A stretch of DNA of 31,478 nt from Anaerolineae bacterium (lineage in GTDB: Bacteria; Chloroflexota; Anaerolineae; B4-G1): contig JADHWW010000115.1 of assembly GCA_016783285.1 (NCBI GenBank), positions 1 through 31,478 of the forward strand, written 5' to 3'. The notes under the pieces were generated by a model. That model saw only the letters and a program-made list of their open reading frames with translations. It ran no database searches and was not told the origin of the DNA. The position numbers were made by a program, and so were the translations under genes. Below, piece after piece: positions 1 through 8,119 of this stretch. The first letter of the stretch is position 1. The number at the start of each line of letters is the position of its first letter.

Positions 1-54
1 ACGGCTTCAGCCGGAAGCCCCCAACGGTCGGGGTCGAAAACATCATTGGTTCTG

Positions 55-78
55 AGTGTAATGTCATTCGTCTACACT
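55..78. promoter_or_regulatory. Possible operator (inverted repeat) upstream of the first mttB-like gene
   Basis: The half-sites AGTGTA (55-60) and TACACT (73-78) form a perfect 6-bp dyad with a 12-nt spacer, and the spacer holds a smaller dyad, AATG-T-CATT. The site lies about 120 nt upstream of the GTG start at 198 in the only non-coding stretch before the run of catabolic genes, so a regulator site is plausible. I see no convincing -35/-10 pair beside it and cannot name the regulator. The rest of 1-197 holds a GGCTTC/GAAGCC hairpin near the left edge and the palindromic repeat at 139-172. Confidence 0.3.
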
Positions 79-138
79 ACCACAAAGACGCGATCTTGTC
101 GAGGGCAGAACACTCATCTAATCTAACATTGTCAAACT

Positions 139-172
139 AGAAACCAGGTTTTTCGGAAAAAACCTGGTTTCT
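139..172. repeat. Palindromic dispersed repeat, copy A (intergenic)
   Basis: A perfect 15-bp inverted repeat, with arms 139-153 and 158-172 around the 4-nt loop CGGA, is built on AGAAACCAGG followed by five T. The same element, with the core AGAAACC[C/G]GG, recurs twice inside the molybdenum hydroxylase gene (14100-14132 and 15804-15837). It therefore behaves as a dispersed palindromic element and not just a local hairpin. It lies 25 nt upstream of the first methyltransferase gene. As RNA it would fold into a strong hairpin just before that gene's ribosome binding site. Confidence 0.85.
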
Positions 173-197
173 TCCAATCGAAAGGAGACCCCTAACC

Positions 198-1646
198 GTG
201 AAAGCCAGTTCTACGACGTTGATCACCCCTCGGCTCCAGGTGCTGTCTGAAGACCAGAAGGAGACCCTCTTCCTGAGCGCCCTCGAGGTACTGGAATGCA
301 CCGGGGTTCGCGTGGACAACGACGAGGGCCTGGAACTGCTCAGCAGCGCCGGCGCGCGCGTGGGCCCGCAGCGGCGCGTTCACATCCCCTCGTTTTTGGT
401 GGAAGATGCGCTGGCCAGCGCGCCGCGCCGCATCGCCGTTTATCGTCGGGACGGCAAGCGGGCCGTGTCGCTGGAGGATCGGTGCGTCTATTTTGCCAGC
501 CAGGTAGACTCAACCTACCTTTTTGACCCCTTCGACCGCAGTCGCCGCCTGTGCGTGCGCAAAGACGCTTCGCTGGGCGCGGTACTCTGCGATGCCCTGC
601 CCCATATTGATCTGGTTTCCTTCTCGTCCCTCTACAGTGACATTCCCGGCAAGATCGCCATTCGCGTCGGCCACAAGGACACGGTGATGAATTGCACCAA
701 GCCACTCATGCACGGCACAGGAGACTTTACCAGCCTGAAGGCCATCGCCGAGATGGCAGCCGTCGTCGTGGGTGGATGGGATGAGTTGGCCCGGCGGCCT
801 TATTACGTTCACTACGCCGAGCCTTTCTCGCCGCTGATCCACACCGACGAGGGGGTGGCAAAGTTACTCTTCTGTGTCGAACACGGCATCCCGGTGATCT
901 ACACGCCGATGACCCTGGCTGGGAGTTCGGCGCCGGTGACGGCCGCCGGCAACCTGGTGGCCTGCATGGCCGAGTCGCTGAGCGGGTTGGTGATGGCCCA
1001 ACTCAAGCGGCGCGGGGCGCCCGTCATCTTTGGCGGTGTGCCGACGATCATTGACATGTCCACCACGCTCGTCTCCTACGGCGCTCCGGAGATGAGCCTG
1101 TGGTCGGCGGCGCTGACCGAGATGGCCCATTATCTCCACCTGCCCGTTTTCAGCACCGCCGGGTGTACCGATGCGGTGGCCTTTGATCAGCAGGCGGCGG
1201 CCGAGTCGGCCATCTCCTGTCTGATGGCCGCCCTGAGCGGAGCCAACCTGGTTCACGACGTGGGTTTCACCGAGGCGGCAAACTCCGCCTCGTTGGAATT
1301 GATCGCCGCCACCGACGAGTTCATCAGCATGATCCACACTATCATGGACGGCATTAAAGTCACGCCCGAAACGTTGGCTTTGGAAGTGATGGAGCAGGTA
1401 GGCCCTGGCGGCAGCTACTTTGGGGAAAAGCACACCGTCCGCCACTTCCGCCAAAACTGGTTCCCCAAGTTGATGAACCGGGGCAACTATGACCAGTGGA
1501 CGGCGGCCGGCAGTCTGTCGCTGGGAGACAAAACCAACCAGCGCGTTCGTCACATCTTGCGCCAGCACCAACCGGAGCCGCTGTCACCGGAGATAGTGGC
1601 TGAGCTGGACAAAATGGAAAAGCATTGGTGGAAAGAGGTGCCATAG
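198..1646 (+). CDS. MttB-superfamily methyltransferase (non-pyrrolysine), paralogue 1
   Basis: This 482-residue protein belongs to the trimethylamine methyltransferase (MttB) superfamily. Characterised members without pyrrolysine move a methyl group from a quaternary amine to a cognate corrinoid protein in the cytoplasm. Family marks include NCTKPLMHGTGD near residue 160, the AGCTDAVAFDQQAAAE segment near 322-340, LVHDVGFTEA near 350 and a C-terminal GNYDQW. The length is normal for the family. The start is GTG at 198, preceded by a strong AAAGGAGA. There is no in-frame amber codon in the body. The terminal TAG is ordinary, because unrelated genes here also end in TAG. The CTDAVAF motif separates it from paralogues 2 and 3. 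The substrate cannot be read from sequence, and no corrinoid protein is adjacent. Confidence 0.9.
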   Translation: MKASSTTLITPRLQVLSEDQKETLFLSALEVLECTGVRVDNDEGLELLSSAGARVGPQRRVHIPSFLVEDALASAPRRIAVYRRDGKRAVSLEDRCVYFASQVDSTYLFDPFDRSRRLCVRKDASLGAVLCDALPHIDLVSFSSLYSDIPGKIAIRVGHKDTVMNCTKPLMHGTGDFTSLKAIAEMAAVVVGGWDELARRPYYVHYAEPFSPLIHTDEGVAKLLFCVEHGIPVIYTPMTLAGSSAPVTAAGNLVACMAESLSGLVMAQLKRRGAPVIFGGVPTIIDMSTTLVSYGAPEMSLWSAALTEMAHYLHLPVFSTAGCTDAVAFDQQAAAESAISCLMAALSGANLVHDVGFTEAANSASLELIAATDEFISMIHTIMDGIKVTPETLALEVMEQVGPGGSYFGEKHTVRHFRQNWFPKLMNRGNYDQWTAAGSLSLGDKTNQRVRHILRQHQPEPLSPEIVAELDKMEKHWWKEVP

Positions 1647-1701
1647 GGAAGGTGGGAAGCATCCCAATCCCTTCATTTCTAACACAAAGGAGAATCACGA
1701 A

Positions 1702-3156
1702 ATGGCTCGTATTCGAATCAATGACAAATCCTTTGGCGGCGTGCAATACGGACGGCTATCACCCGAACAATGTCAGAAGCTGCACAACGCCAGTCTCGAA
1801 ATCCTGGCCCGGACAGGCGCGCGGCTCTATGACCAGGAGGCGATTGATCTTTTGAAAAAGGCCGGCGCCTCCGTATTGGAAGGGAATCGCGTGCGGATTC
1901 CCGCCGGCCTGGTGGAAAAGGCCTTTAGCACCGTGCCCAAACGGGTGACGCTTTACAATCGTCACGGCCAAGCGGCGATCTTTTTGGAAGAGGGGCAATG
2001 TTCCTATGGCCCCGGTTCCGACTGCCTCAACATCATAGACCATCGCACCGGGGAGCGACGCAAGCCGGTGCTGCAAGACGTCGTCGAAGGCATGATCGTG
2101 TGCGACGCTCTGCCTCATATTGACTTCGTCATGTCCATGTTTCTCCCGTCTAACGTAGACGCCATGGTCAGCGACCGCTACCAGATGGAAGTGATGCTCA
2201 ACTATACCACCAAGCCCATCGTCTTTGTGACCAACGAATTCTCCGGCTGCGTGGATGCCGTAGAGATGGCCGAGGTGGTCGCAGGAGGGGCCGAGGCGCT
2301 GAAATTGAGACCCTTTGCGGCCTGCTATATCAACGTCACTACCGGCCTGCGCCACAACGAGGAGGCTTTGCAAAAGCTGCTCTTCCTGGCCGGCAAGGGC
2401 CTGCCTGCGCTGTACGTCCCGGTGGTCGTCTCTGGCATCAGCGGGCCGATCACAATGGCCGGCAGCATAGCCCTGGTCAACGCCGGCGTGTTGGCTGGCC
2501 TGGTGCTCTCGCAACTAAAGCGTGAGGGGGCCCCGTTCATCATACCTGGCTGGGGCGGCGAGGGAATTGACATGAAAACAATGGTTAACCCCTACTGTGC
2601 ACCCGACCCTAAAGGCATAGCCCATGCCCTGGCCCATCACTATAACTTACCGCAGTTTGGCCTGGGTGGTTGTAGCGAATCAAAGCTGGTTGACCAGCAA
2701 GCGGCGGCCGAAGCTGCTCTCACACTGATGGCCGAAACGTTAGGCGGGGCCAACCTGATTCACGACCTGGGCTACCTGGAGTCGGGTCTATGCGGCTCAC
2801 TGGCGCAGTTGGTTATCTGCAATGAGATGGTGGACTGGCTCGGGCATATGATGGCCCCCATGGAGATCAACGATGAAACCTTGGCTCTTGACCTGATTGA
2901 CGAGATCGGCCCCGACGGCCAGTTTCTCGACAGAGAGCATACGCTGGCCCATTTTCGCGAACGGTGGTACCCAGACGTATTCGAGCGCGGCAACTATAGC
3001 CAGTGGCAGGCCGCTGGGGGTCAGAGCCTGGGTGAACGCGCCGCCGAGCGCGTGGAAAAGATTCTGGCAGATCATCAGCCAGAGCCGTTGCCCGAGGATG
3101 TCGCTCAGAAGATCAAGGCCATCGTCCAGCGAGCGGAGGAGAGCTTCAAGAAGTGA
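1702..3156 (+). CDS. MttB-superfamily methyltransferase (non-pyrrolysine), paralogue 2
   Basis: This 484-residue MttB homologue has no internal amber codon. It carries GSDCLNIIDHRTGERRKP near residue 110, GGCSESKLVDQQAAAEAA near 321-339, HDLGYLESGL near 354 and a C-terminal RGNYSQW. The start is ATG 1702, behind a strong AAAGGAG. By hand count it matches paralogue 3 at 62 of the first 89 aligned residues (about 70%), much closer than to paralogues 1, 4 or 5. Its stop overlaps the start of the lysA-like gene (TGATG), so the two are almost certainly co-translated. The likely role is demethylation of a quaternary amine or betaine onto a corrinoid protein, with substrate unknown. The translational coupling suggests that the decarboxylase acts on the same substrate or its demethylated product. 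Confidence 0.9.
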   Translation: MARIRINDKSFGGVQYGRLSPEQCQKLHNASLEILARTGARLYDQEAIDLLKKAGASVLEGNRVRIPAGLVEKAFSTVPKRVTLYNRHGQAAIFLEEGQCSYGPGSDCLNIIDHRTGERRKPVLQDVVEGMIVCDALPHIDFVMSMFLPSNVDAMVSDRYQMEVMLNYTTKPIVFVTNEFSGCVDAVEMAEVVAGGAEALKLRPFAACYINVTTGLRHNEEALQKLLFLAGKGLPALYVPVVVSGISGPITMAGSIALVNAGVLAGLVLSQLKREGAPFIIPGWGGEGIDMKTMVNPYCAPDPKGIAHALAHHYNLPQFGLGGCSESKLVDQQAAAEAALTLMAETLGGANLIHDLGYLESGLCGSLAQLVICNEMVDWLGHMMAPMEINDETLALDLIDEIGPDGQFLDREHTLAHFRERWYPDVFERGNYSQWQAAGGQSLGERAAERVEKILADHQPEPLPEDVAQKIKAIVQRAEESFKK

Positions 3157-4478
3157 TGGAAACACTCCAACTCTTCCCGCCAGGCGCTCGTGTGGATGAG
3201 CAGGGACAACTTTGGCTGGGAGGATGCCTGGCCTCGTCCCTGGCCCAGGAGTTCGGCACGCCGCTCTACGTCTTTGACGAAACGACCCTCCGCGACCGGT
3301 GCCAAGCATATCAACAGACTCTGGCACAGCACTATCCGGCTACAGGCCAGGTGGCATATGCCGGTAAGGCTTACCTCAACCTGGCCCTGGCCCAGCTCTT
3401 CGACCAGGAAGGACTGAGCCTGGACGTCGTCTCAGGTGGCGAGCTTTATGTGGCCCGGCAGGCGAGTTTTCCCGCAGAGCGGATTCACTTCCACGGCAAT
3501 AACAAGTCGGCGGCCGAGTTGGCCGCCGCCCTGGATGAAAACGTAGGGCGCATTGTGGTGGATAACTTCCACGAACTGAATCTGCTGGAGCGGTTGGCCG
3601 ACCAGCGGCAGATTCGGGCTCCCATCTGGCTGCGTCTCTCGCCGAACATTGATGCCCACACCCACGCCTATCGCAAAACCGGGTTACTCGATTCAAAATT
3701 CGGCTTCCCCCTGGAGACAGGTGATGCGGAGCGCGCCCTGGTCCGCGCTACGGCCAGCCCCCACCTGGACCTTGCCGGCCTGCATGCCCACATCGGCTCA
3801 CAGATTTTAGATGTCGAGCCTTTCATCAAGGCTGTGACCGTCCTCCTGAATTTTGCGGCGGCGATGAAAGTAAGCCACGACTTTGAGCTACGGGAATTTA
3901 GTCCCGGTGGGGGATGGGGGGTGCCCTATCACGAAGCGGATGCTCCTGCACCGGTGAACCGGTACGTGCAAGCCGTGAGTCAGGCTGTGGTTGAGGGTTG
4001 CCGCCGCCACGGGTTGGCGCTGCCCACGCTGGTAATCGAGCCGGGCCGCTCCATCGTCGCCCCAGCAGGGGTGGCGCTCTATCGCGTTGGGGCGCGCAAA
4101 GAGATCCCGGGTGTGCGCATCTACGTCTCGGTAGACGGCGGCATGGCCGACAATATTCGCCCGGCTCTCTATGGCGCTCGTTACACGGCTCTGGCCGCAA
4201 ACAAGGCCCATCAGCCGGCCGAAGAGACGGTGACAGTAGCCGGGCGGTTCTGCGAATCGGGGGACGTGCTCATCCGTGACATTGCTTTGCCGCGCTTGAG
4301 TGCGGGTGACCTGCTGGCGGTGCCGGGGGTAGGGGCTTACTGCCTGCCGATGGCCAGCAACTACAACCTTGCCCCCCGACCTGCTGTCGTTTTGGTCAAA
4401 GAGGGACAAGCCAGCCTGATCCAACGGCGAGAGACCTTTGAAGATTTGACGGCTCGCGATCTCCCACTGCCCGCTTGA
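3156..4478 (+). CDS. LysA-type PLP amino-acid decarboxylase (diaminopimelate decarboxylase family)
   Basis: This is a fold-type III PLP decarboxylase of 440 residues. The Schiff-base lysine is K71 in YAGKAYLN. Other marks are HIGSQ near 210, a glycine-rich phosphate site FSPGGGWG, EPGRSIVAPAG near 292, CESGDVL near 366 and a terminal GAYC. This set fits diaminopimelate decarboxylase, which makes L-lysine from meso-DAP. Close relatives decarboxylate other D-centre amino acids. I chose ATG 3156, which overlaps the preceding TGA, with AGGAGAG about 12 nt upstream; GTG 3153 is possible. It sits between two near-duplicate methyltransferases, away from any lysine biosynthesis gene. A catabolic role on a demethylated amino acid is therefore my preferred inference, with housekeeping LysA as the alternative. 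Confidence 0.88.
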   Translation: METLQLFPPGARVDEQGQLWLGGCLASSLAQEFGTPLYVFDETTLRDRCQAYQQTLAQHYPATGQVAYAGKAYLNLALAQLFDQEGLSLDVVSGGELYVARQASFPAERIHFHGNNKSAAELAAALDENVGRIVVDNFHELNLLERLADQRQIRAPIWLRLSPNIDAHTHAYRKTGLLDSKFGFPLETGDAERALVRATASPHLDLAGLHAHIGSQILDVEPFIKAVTVLLNFAAAMKVSHDFELREFSPGGGWGVPYHEADAPAPVNRYVQAVSQAVVEGCRRHGLALPTLVIEPGRSIVAPAGVALYRVGARKEIPGVRIYVSVDGGMADNIRPALYGARYTALAANKAHQPAEETVTVAGRFCESGDVLIRDIALPRLSAGDLLAVPGVGAYCLPMASNYNLAPRPAVVLVKEGQASLIQRRETFEDLTARDLPLPA

Positions 4479-4553
4479 TGGGGGGTACGTTCACTGGCAA
4501 GATCCGCGAGACGCGGGTGGCCGACATCGCTCTAGGGGCCAAAGTAGCCGAAA

Positions 4554-6008
4554 ATGGCAAACATCCGTACCAACGACCGAACTTTCCTCAGTGCTCAGTT
4601 CCGACGGATGTCGGACGAGCAGTGCCAAAAGATCCATTGGGCCAGCCTCGAGGTGATGGAACGCACTGGCGTGCGTCTGTACGAGCAGGAGGCGATTGAC
4701 CTGCTCAAAAGGGCCGGAGCCTTTGTGTCCGACGGCAACCGTGTCCGCATCCCTTCCGGGCTGGTTGAGAAGGCATTCACCACCGTCCCCAAACGAGTGG
4801 TACTGTGCGACCGCCACGGCAACCGCGTCATACCCATAGAGGGCCATCGCAGCTTCTACGGCCCGGGTTCCGATTGCCTCAACATCATAGACCACCGCAC
4901 CGGAGAGCGTCGCAAGCCGGTGCTTCAGGACATCGTCGAGGGGATGATCGTCGCCGACGCACTGCCCAATATTGACTTTGTGATGTCTATGGTCTTGCCG
5001 GTTGACGTGCCCCAGATGGTGGCCGACCGCTATCAGATGGAGGCTATGCTCAACTATGCCAGCAAGCCCATTGTGTTCGTCACCACCGAGTTCTCGGGCT
5101 GCGTGGACGCCGTGGAGATGGCCGAGGTAGTGGTCGGCGGGGCCGATGCGCTACGCCGGAACCCGCTGGTGGCCTGCTATATCAACGTCACCACCGGGCT
5201 ACGACACAACGAGGAAGCGTTACAAAAGCTGCTCTATTTGGCTGGCAAGGGCTTGCCGGCGCTGTACATCCCGGTGGGCCTGGGTGGCGCGACGGCTCCC
5301 ATCACCGTGGCCGGTTGCCAGGTGATCTGGAACGTCGGTGCTCTGGTTGGCCTGGTGCTGTCCCAGCTCAAGCGCGAGGGAGCGCCCTATGTCATGGCTG
5401 GTTGGGGAGCCAGCTCGCTGGATATGAGGACGATGGTCCAGCCATATGCTGACCCAGACAGACGCGGCGTTGCCCAGGCCATAGCCCATTTCTATGGGTT
5501 GCCCATGTTTGCTCTGGGCGGGTGTAGCGATTCGAAGTGTGTGGACCAGCAGGCGGGGGTCGAGGCAGCCCTGACCCTGATGGTGACGGCCCTGAGCGGG
5601 GGGCACATCGTTCACGACCTGGGCTATCTGGAGTCGGGCTTGTGCTACTCGCTGGCTCAACTGGCCATCTGTGACGAGATCGTGGGCTGGCTGGAGCACT
5701 GCTTGCGCGGGGTGGATGTCAGCGACGAGGCTTTGGCGGTGGACCTGATTGATCAGGTAGGTCCCGATGGCCAGTACCTCGACAGCGATCATACCCGGGA
5801 GCACTTTCGAGAGCGGTGGTACCCGACGCTCATCCAGCGGGATAACTATGACAACTGGCTGGCCAAGGGTGGCAAGACGTTGGGTCAGCGGGCCGCCGAG
5901 CGGGTGGAGGCGATTCTGGCCGAGCACAAGCCGGATCCGTTGCCCCCGGATGTGGCCCAGGCGGTGCACGCCATCGTCGAACGAGCGGAGGCGCAGTATG
6001 GGGAATGA
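4554..6008 (+). CDS. MttB-superfamily methyltransferase (non-pyrrolysine), paralogue 3
   Basis: This 484-residue MttB homologue is the close sister of paralogue 2 and shares GSDCLNIIDHRTGERRKP, the GGCSDSKCVDQQAGVEAA segment, HDLGYLESGL and a C-terminal RDNYDNW. It has no internal amber codon and ends in TGA. The first ATG, 4554, fits the alignment with paralogue 2, but unlike that gene it has no Shine-Dalgarno sequence. The 75 nt separating it from the lysA-like stop appear to be leftover open sequence. The pair probably arose by local duplication with the decarboxylase gene between the copies. SES to SDS and LVD to CVD differ near the family's conserved core, so the two may prefer different substrates. 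Confidence 0.9.
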   Translation: MANIRTNDRTFLSAQFRRMSDEQCQKIHWASLEVMERTGVRLYEQEAIDLLKRAGAFVSDGNRVRIPSGLVEKAFTTVPKRVVLCDRHGNRVIPIEGHRSFYGPGSDCLNIIDHRTGERRKPVLQDIVEGMIVADALPNIDFVMSMVLPVDVPQMVADRYQMEAMLNYASKPIVFVTTEFSGCVDAVEMAEVVVGGADALRRNPLVACYINVTTGLRHNEEALQKLLYLAGKGLPALYIPVGLGGATAPITVAGCQVIWNVGALVGLVLSQLKREGAPYVMAGWGASSLDMRTMVQPYADPDRRGVAQAIAHFYGLPMFALGGCSDSKCVDQQAGVEAALTLMVTALSGGHIVHDLGYLESGLCYSLAQLAICDEIVGWLEHCLRGVDVSDEALAVDLIDQVGPDGQYLDSDHTREHFRERWYPTLIQRDNYDNWLAKGGKTLGQRAAERVEAILAEHKPDPLPPDVAQAVHAIVERAEAQYGE

Positions 6009-6034
6009 GGATTAGTATTTAAGGAGGGAGTCCA

Positions 6035-6823
6035 ATGTATTACCGCAATAGAGATATGGGCATCAACTATATCAAAGCCCGCAAGGACCATCGTTGCTAT
6101 GGAATGGGGCTGGGCATCATCATCCTGGACGACGTTTTCCCCGGTTTTCCCGGCGATGTGCGTAACGCCAGTGCCTACCCGTTCCCCATCCAGTATGAGA
6201 TCGCCGAGGGGGTGGACATCCAGGCGTTGGTTCATAAAGAGGACAAGTCGCCCTGCTTGGAGCCCATTCAGCGAGCAGCTAAAAAGCTGGAAAAAATGGG
6301 CTGCCGGGCCATCGCCGCGGAGTGTGGCTACTTTGCCTACTTTCAGAGGGATATCGCAGGGTATGTGGACGTACCGGTGTTTATGTCTAGCCTGCTCCAG
6401 GTACCCCTGGCCCAGCAACTCATCGGCCCAGACAAAGTAGTAGGTATTCTGGTGGCACGGGAAGACTGTCTGACGCAAGCGCACCTGGAAGCCGTCGGCA
6501 TTCAACCGGGCAGCAACTATGTCATAACCGGGACCGAGGACGACGGCCGCTGCCCCGAGTTCGAGCACCTGTGGTACGAGCCCAAGCGACCTGACCCGCC
6601 AGGGGCTTATTATGATAAGGCGGAAAAAGAGTTTCTACAAGTCGCTGTTGATTTTTACCGCGACCATCCCAACATGGGGGCCATGATGTTGGAATGCACC
6701 GGTATGCAACCTTTTGCTCGTGCCATCCAGCGGGAGATTGATATCCCCATCTTTAGTTGGGGCACGTTGCTAGATTATGCCTACTCGGTGGCGGTTCACC
6801 GGGACTACTATGGGCACGTGTAA
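6035..6823 (+). CDS. Asp/Glu racemase-superfamily protein
   Basis: This 262-residue protein has the two-cysteine pattern of the Asp/Glu/hydantoin racemase superfamily: C97 in AAECGYF and C221 in MMLECTGM, each in a half of the pseudo-symmetric fold. Such enzymes invert amino-acid alpha carbons or isomerise related acids (aspartate, glutamate, hydantoin, maleate) by two-base chemistry. The ATG at 6035 follows a strong AAGGAGGG, 26 nt after paralogue 3. A racemase beside amino-acid-type methyltransferases and a D-centre decarboxylase fits supply of the right stereoisomer. Maleate isomerase, hydantoin racemase or an arylmalonate-decarboxylase-like activity cannot be excluded. Confidence 0.82.
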   Translation: MYYRNRDMGINYIKARKDHRCYGMGLGIIILDDVFPGFPGDVRNASAYPFPIQYEIAEGVDIQALVHKEDKSPCLEPIQRAAKKLEKMGCRAIAAECGYFAYFQRDIAGYVDVPVFMSSLLQVPLAQQLIGPDKVVGILVAREDCLTQAHLEAVGIQPGSNYVITGTEDDGRCPEFEHLWYEPKRPDPPGAYYDKAEKEFLQVAVDFYRDHPNMGAMMLECTGMQPFARAIQREIDIPIFSWGTLLDYAYSVAVHRDYYGHV

Positions 6824-6852
6824 GACAGCGACGCTAGCCGGGCGGTCGGACA

Positions 6853-8109
6853 ATGACCGGTGAAGCACAGCGGCGCAAACCGATTGGCCCCAGGTTGAAC
6901 AGGTGGCTTGTCTCAGGTGCCGGCAGCACGCTGGTCTTGACGATTCTGTTTCTCCATATGTTGCTGCTTGGGATGACCCAGCTTGTCGCGCCTTTGTACT
7001 CGCTGGCTCTCGGAGCTTCACAAGTTGTCTTGGGAGTCGTTGTCGGCGCTTTCGGCGTGGCGGGGATACTACTATCAATCCTCAGCAGTGTCCTGTCCGA
7101 CTATCTGGGACGACGACAGATGATCTCTGTCTCTTTTGTGTTTTGGATAGGGGCCGGTGCGGTGAGCCTATCAGCCCCTCCGTTTCTATGGCTGGTGTGG
7201 GGCCAGGTACTGGCAGGGGTGGCAGACCTCTGTTTGTGGGTTGCCGCGATGACCTATCTGACCGAGATCACTCCGCAAGGCAAACACGCCGAGATTCTGA
7301 GCCTGGGCACTGGTTTGATGGGGTTGGGGCTGATTGTTGGGCCAGCCCTTGGTGGTCTTATCGGCCGATTCATAGGCTTCCAACCAGCCTTCACATTGGT
7401 TGTTCTGCTCGGGATACTGGGACTGATTCTCTCCTATAAACTGCCAAACACAAAGCTCCCAACAGCGGAACGGGGTGCGTTTCTCAAACAGCTATTTCTG
7501 TCCCATCGCGGTGCTTTTGTGTTAGTTCGAAGAAACCGGCCTATGCGTATGGCTATATTGGTTATGATGCTGGGAACGGCGGGTTGGATGGCAGTGGGGC
7601 GTTCCTTCTATCTGGCGTACTTGAACCACCTGGGGTTCTCCACAGAGGTCATAGGTCTGCTGACTACACTCAGAGCAAGCGCGATGACGCTAGCGCAATT
7701 CGGTTTTGCCTTCCTGGCCAACCATCTAGGAGCGGTCGTAACCACTCTTTCGGGCCTGGCTATCGGAGGTTTGGCTCTGACGTTGACCCCTTTCTTGACC
7801 ACGGCTCCAATCCTGGCGCTGGTTGGGTGTCTTGGAAGTGGCGCAGACCGGCTGCGCATTCCTGGAATGTTCACGATGATCGCTGAAGGTACTGATCAAG
7901 ATAGCCGGGGCCTGGCTGTCGCGCTGCTCAACGTGGCGTGGGCGGCCACAAATACAGTGCTCCCTCCTGTTCTGGGGATGATCGTCGAGAGAACCGCTCT
8001 TTCGGTGTCGTTCTTGCTTGTTGGGCCTCTTGTAGCTATCTCATCAATCTTGCTATACGTATGGAACCAGCGAGTGGCTTCAGAACTTTCGGGGCCAAGA
8101 AAGATATGA
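6853..8109 (+). CDS. Major facilitator superfamily transporter
   Basis: This 418-residue, very hydrophobic protein has about 12 predicted membrane spans. The loop after the second span carries the MFS motif A variant SDYLGRRQM (near residues 75-83), and the second half contains a weaker counterpart near LANHLGAVV. It probably moves a small solute by proton coupling; the direction and substrate are unknown. The ATG at 6853 lacks a clear Shine-Dalgarno sequence, but no better start keeps the first span intact. Placement between a racemase and an iron-sulfur protein suggests uptake of the methylated substrate or export of a product. Base composition looks somewhat less GC-rich than in the flanking enzyme genes, so later acquisition is possible. 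Confidence 0.85.
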   Translation: MTGEAQRRKPIGPRLNRWLVSGAGSTLVLTILFLHMLLLGMTQLVAPLYSLALGASQVVLGVVVGAFGVAGILLSILSSVLSDYLGRRQMISVSFVFWIGAGAVSLSAPPFLWLVWGQVLAGVADLCLWVAAMTYLTEITPQGKHAEILSLGTGLMGLGLIVGPALGGLIGRFIGFQPAFTLVVLLGILGLILSYKLPNTKLPTAERGAFLKQLFLSHRGAFVLVRRNRPMRMAILVMMLGTAGWMAVGRSFYLAYLNHLGFSTEVIGLLTTLRASAMTLAQFGFAFLANHLGAVVTTLSGLAIGGLALTLTPFLTTAPILALVGCLGSGADRLRIPGMFTMIAEGTDQDSRGLAVALLNVAWAATNTVLPPVLGMIVERTALSVSFLLVGPLVAISSILLYVWNQRVASELSGPRKI

Positions 8110-8119
8110 GAGGGGAAAG

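Noticed and set aside
139..172. Rho-independent terminator of an upstream gene
   Set aside because: The stem-loop lacks a following T-run and has two close copies inside a coding sequence, so it is a dispersed palindromic element.
864..1571. Long antisense open frames, such as 235 codons opposite methyltransferase 1 and several others opposite GC-rich genes
   Set aside because: They lie wholly opposite strongly supported genes, have low-complexity His/Gly/Arg-rich translations and lack ribosome binding sites.
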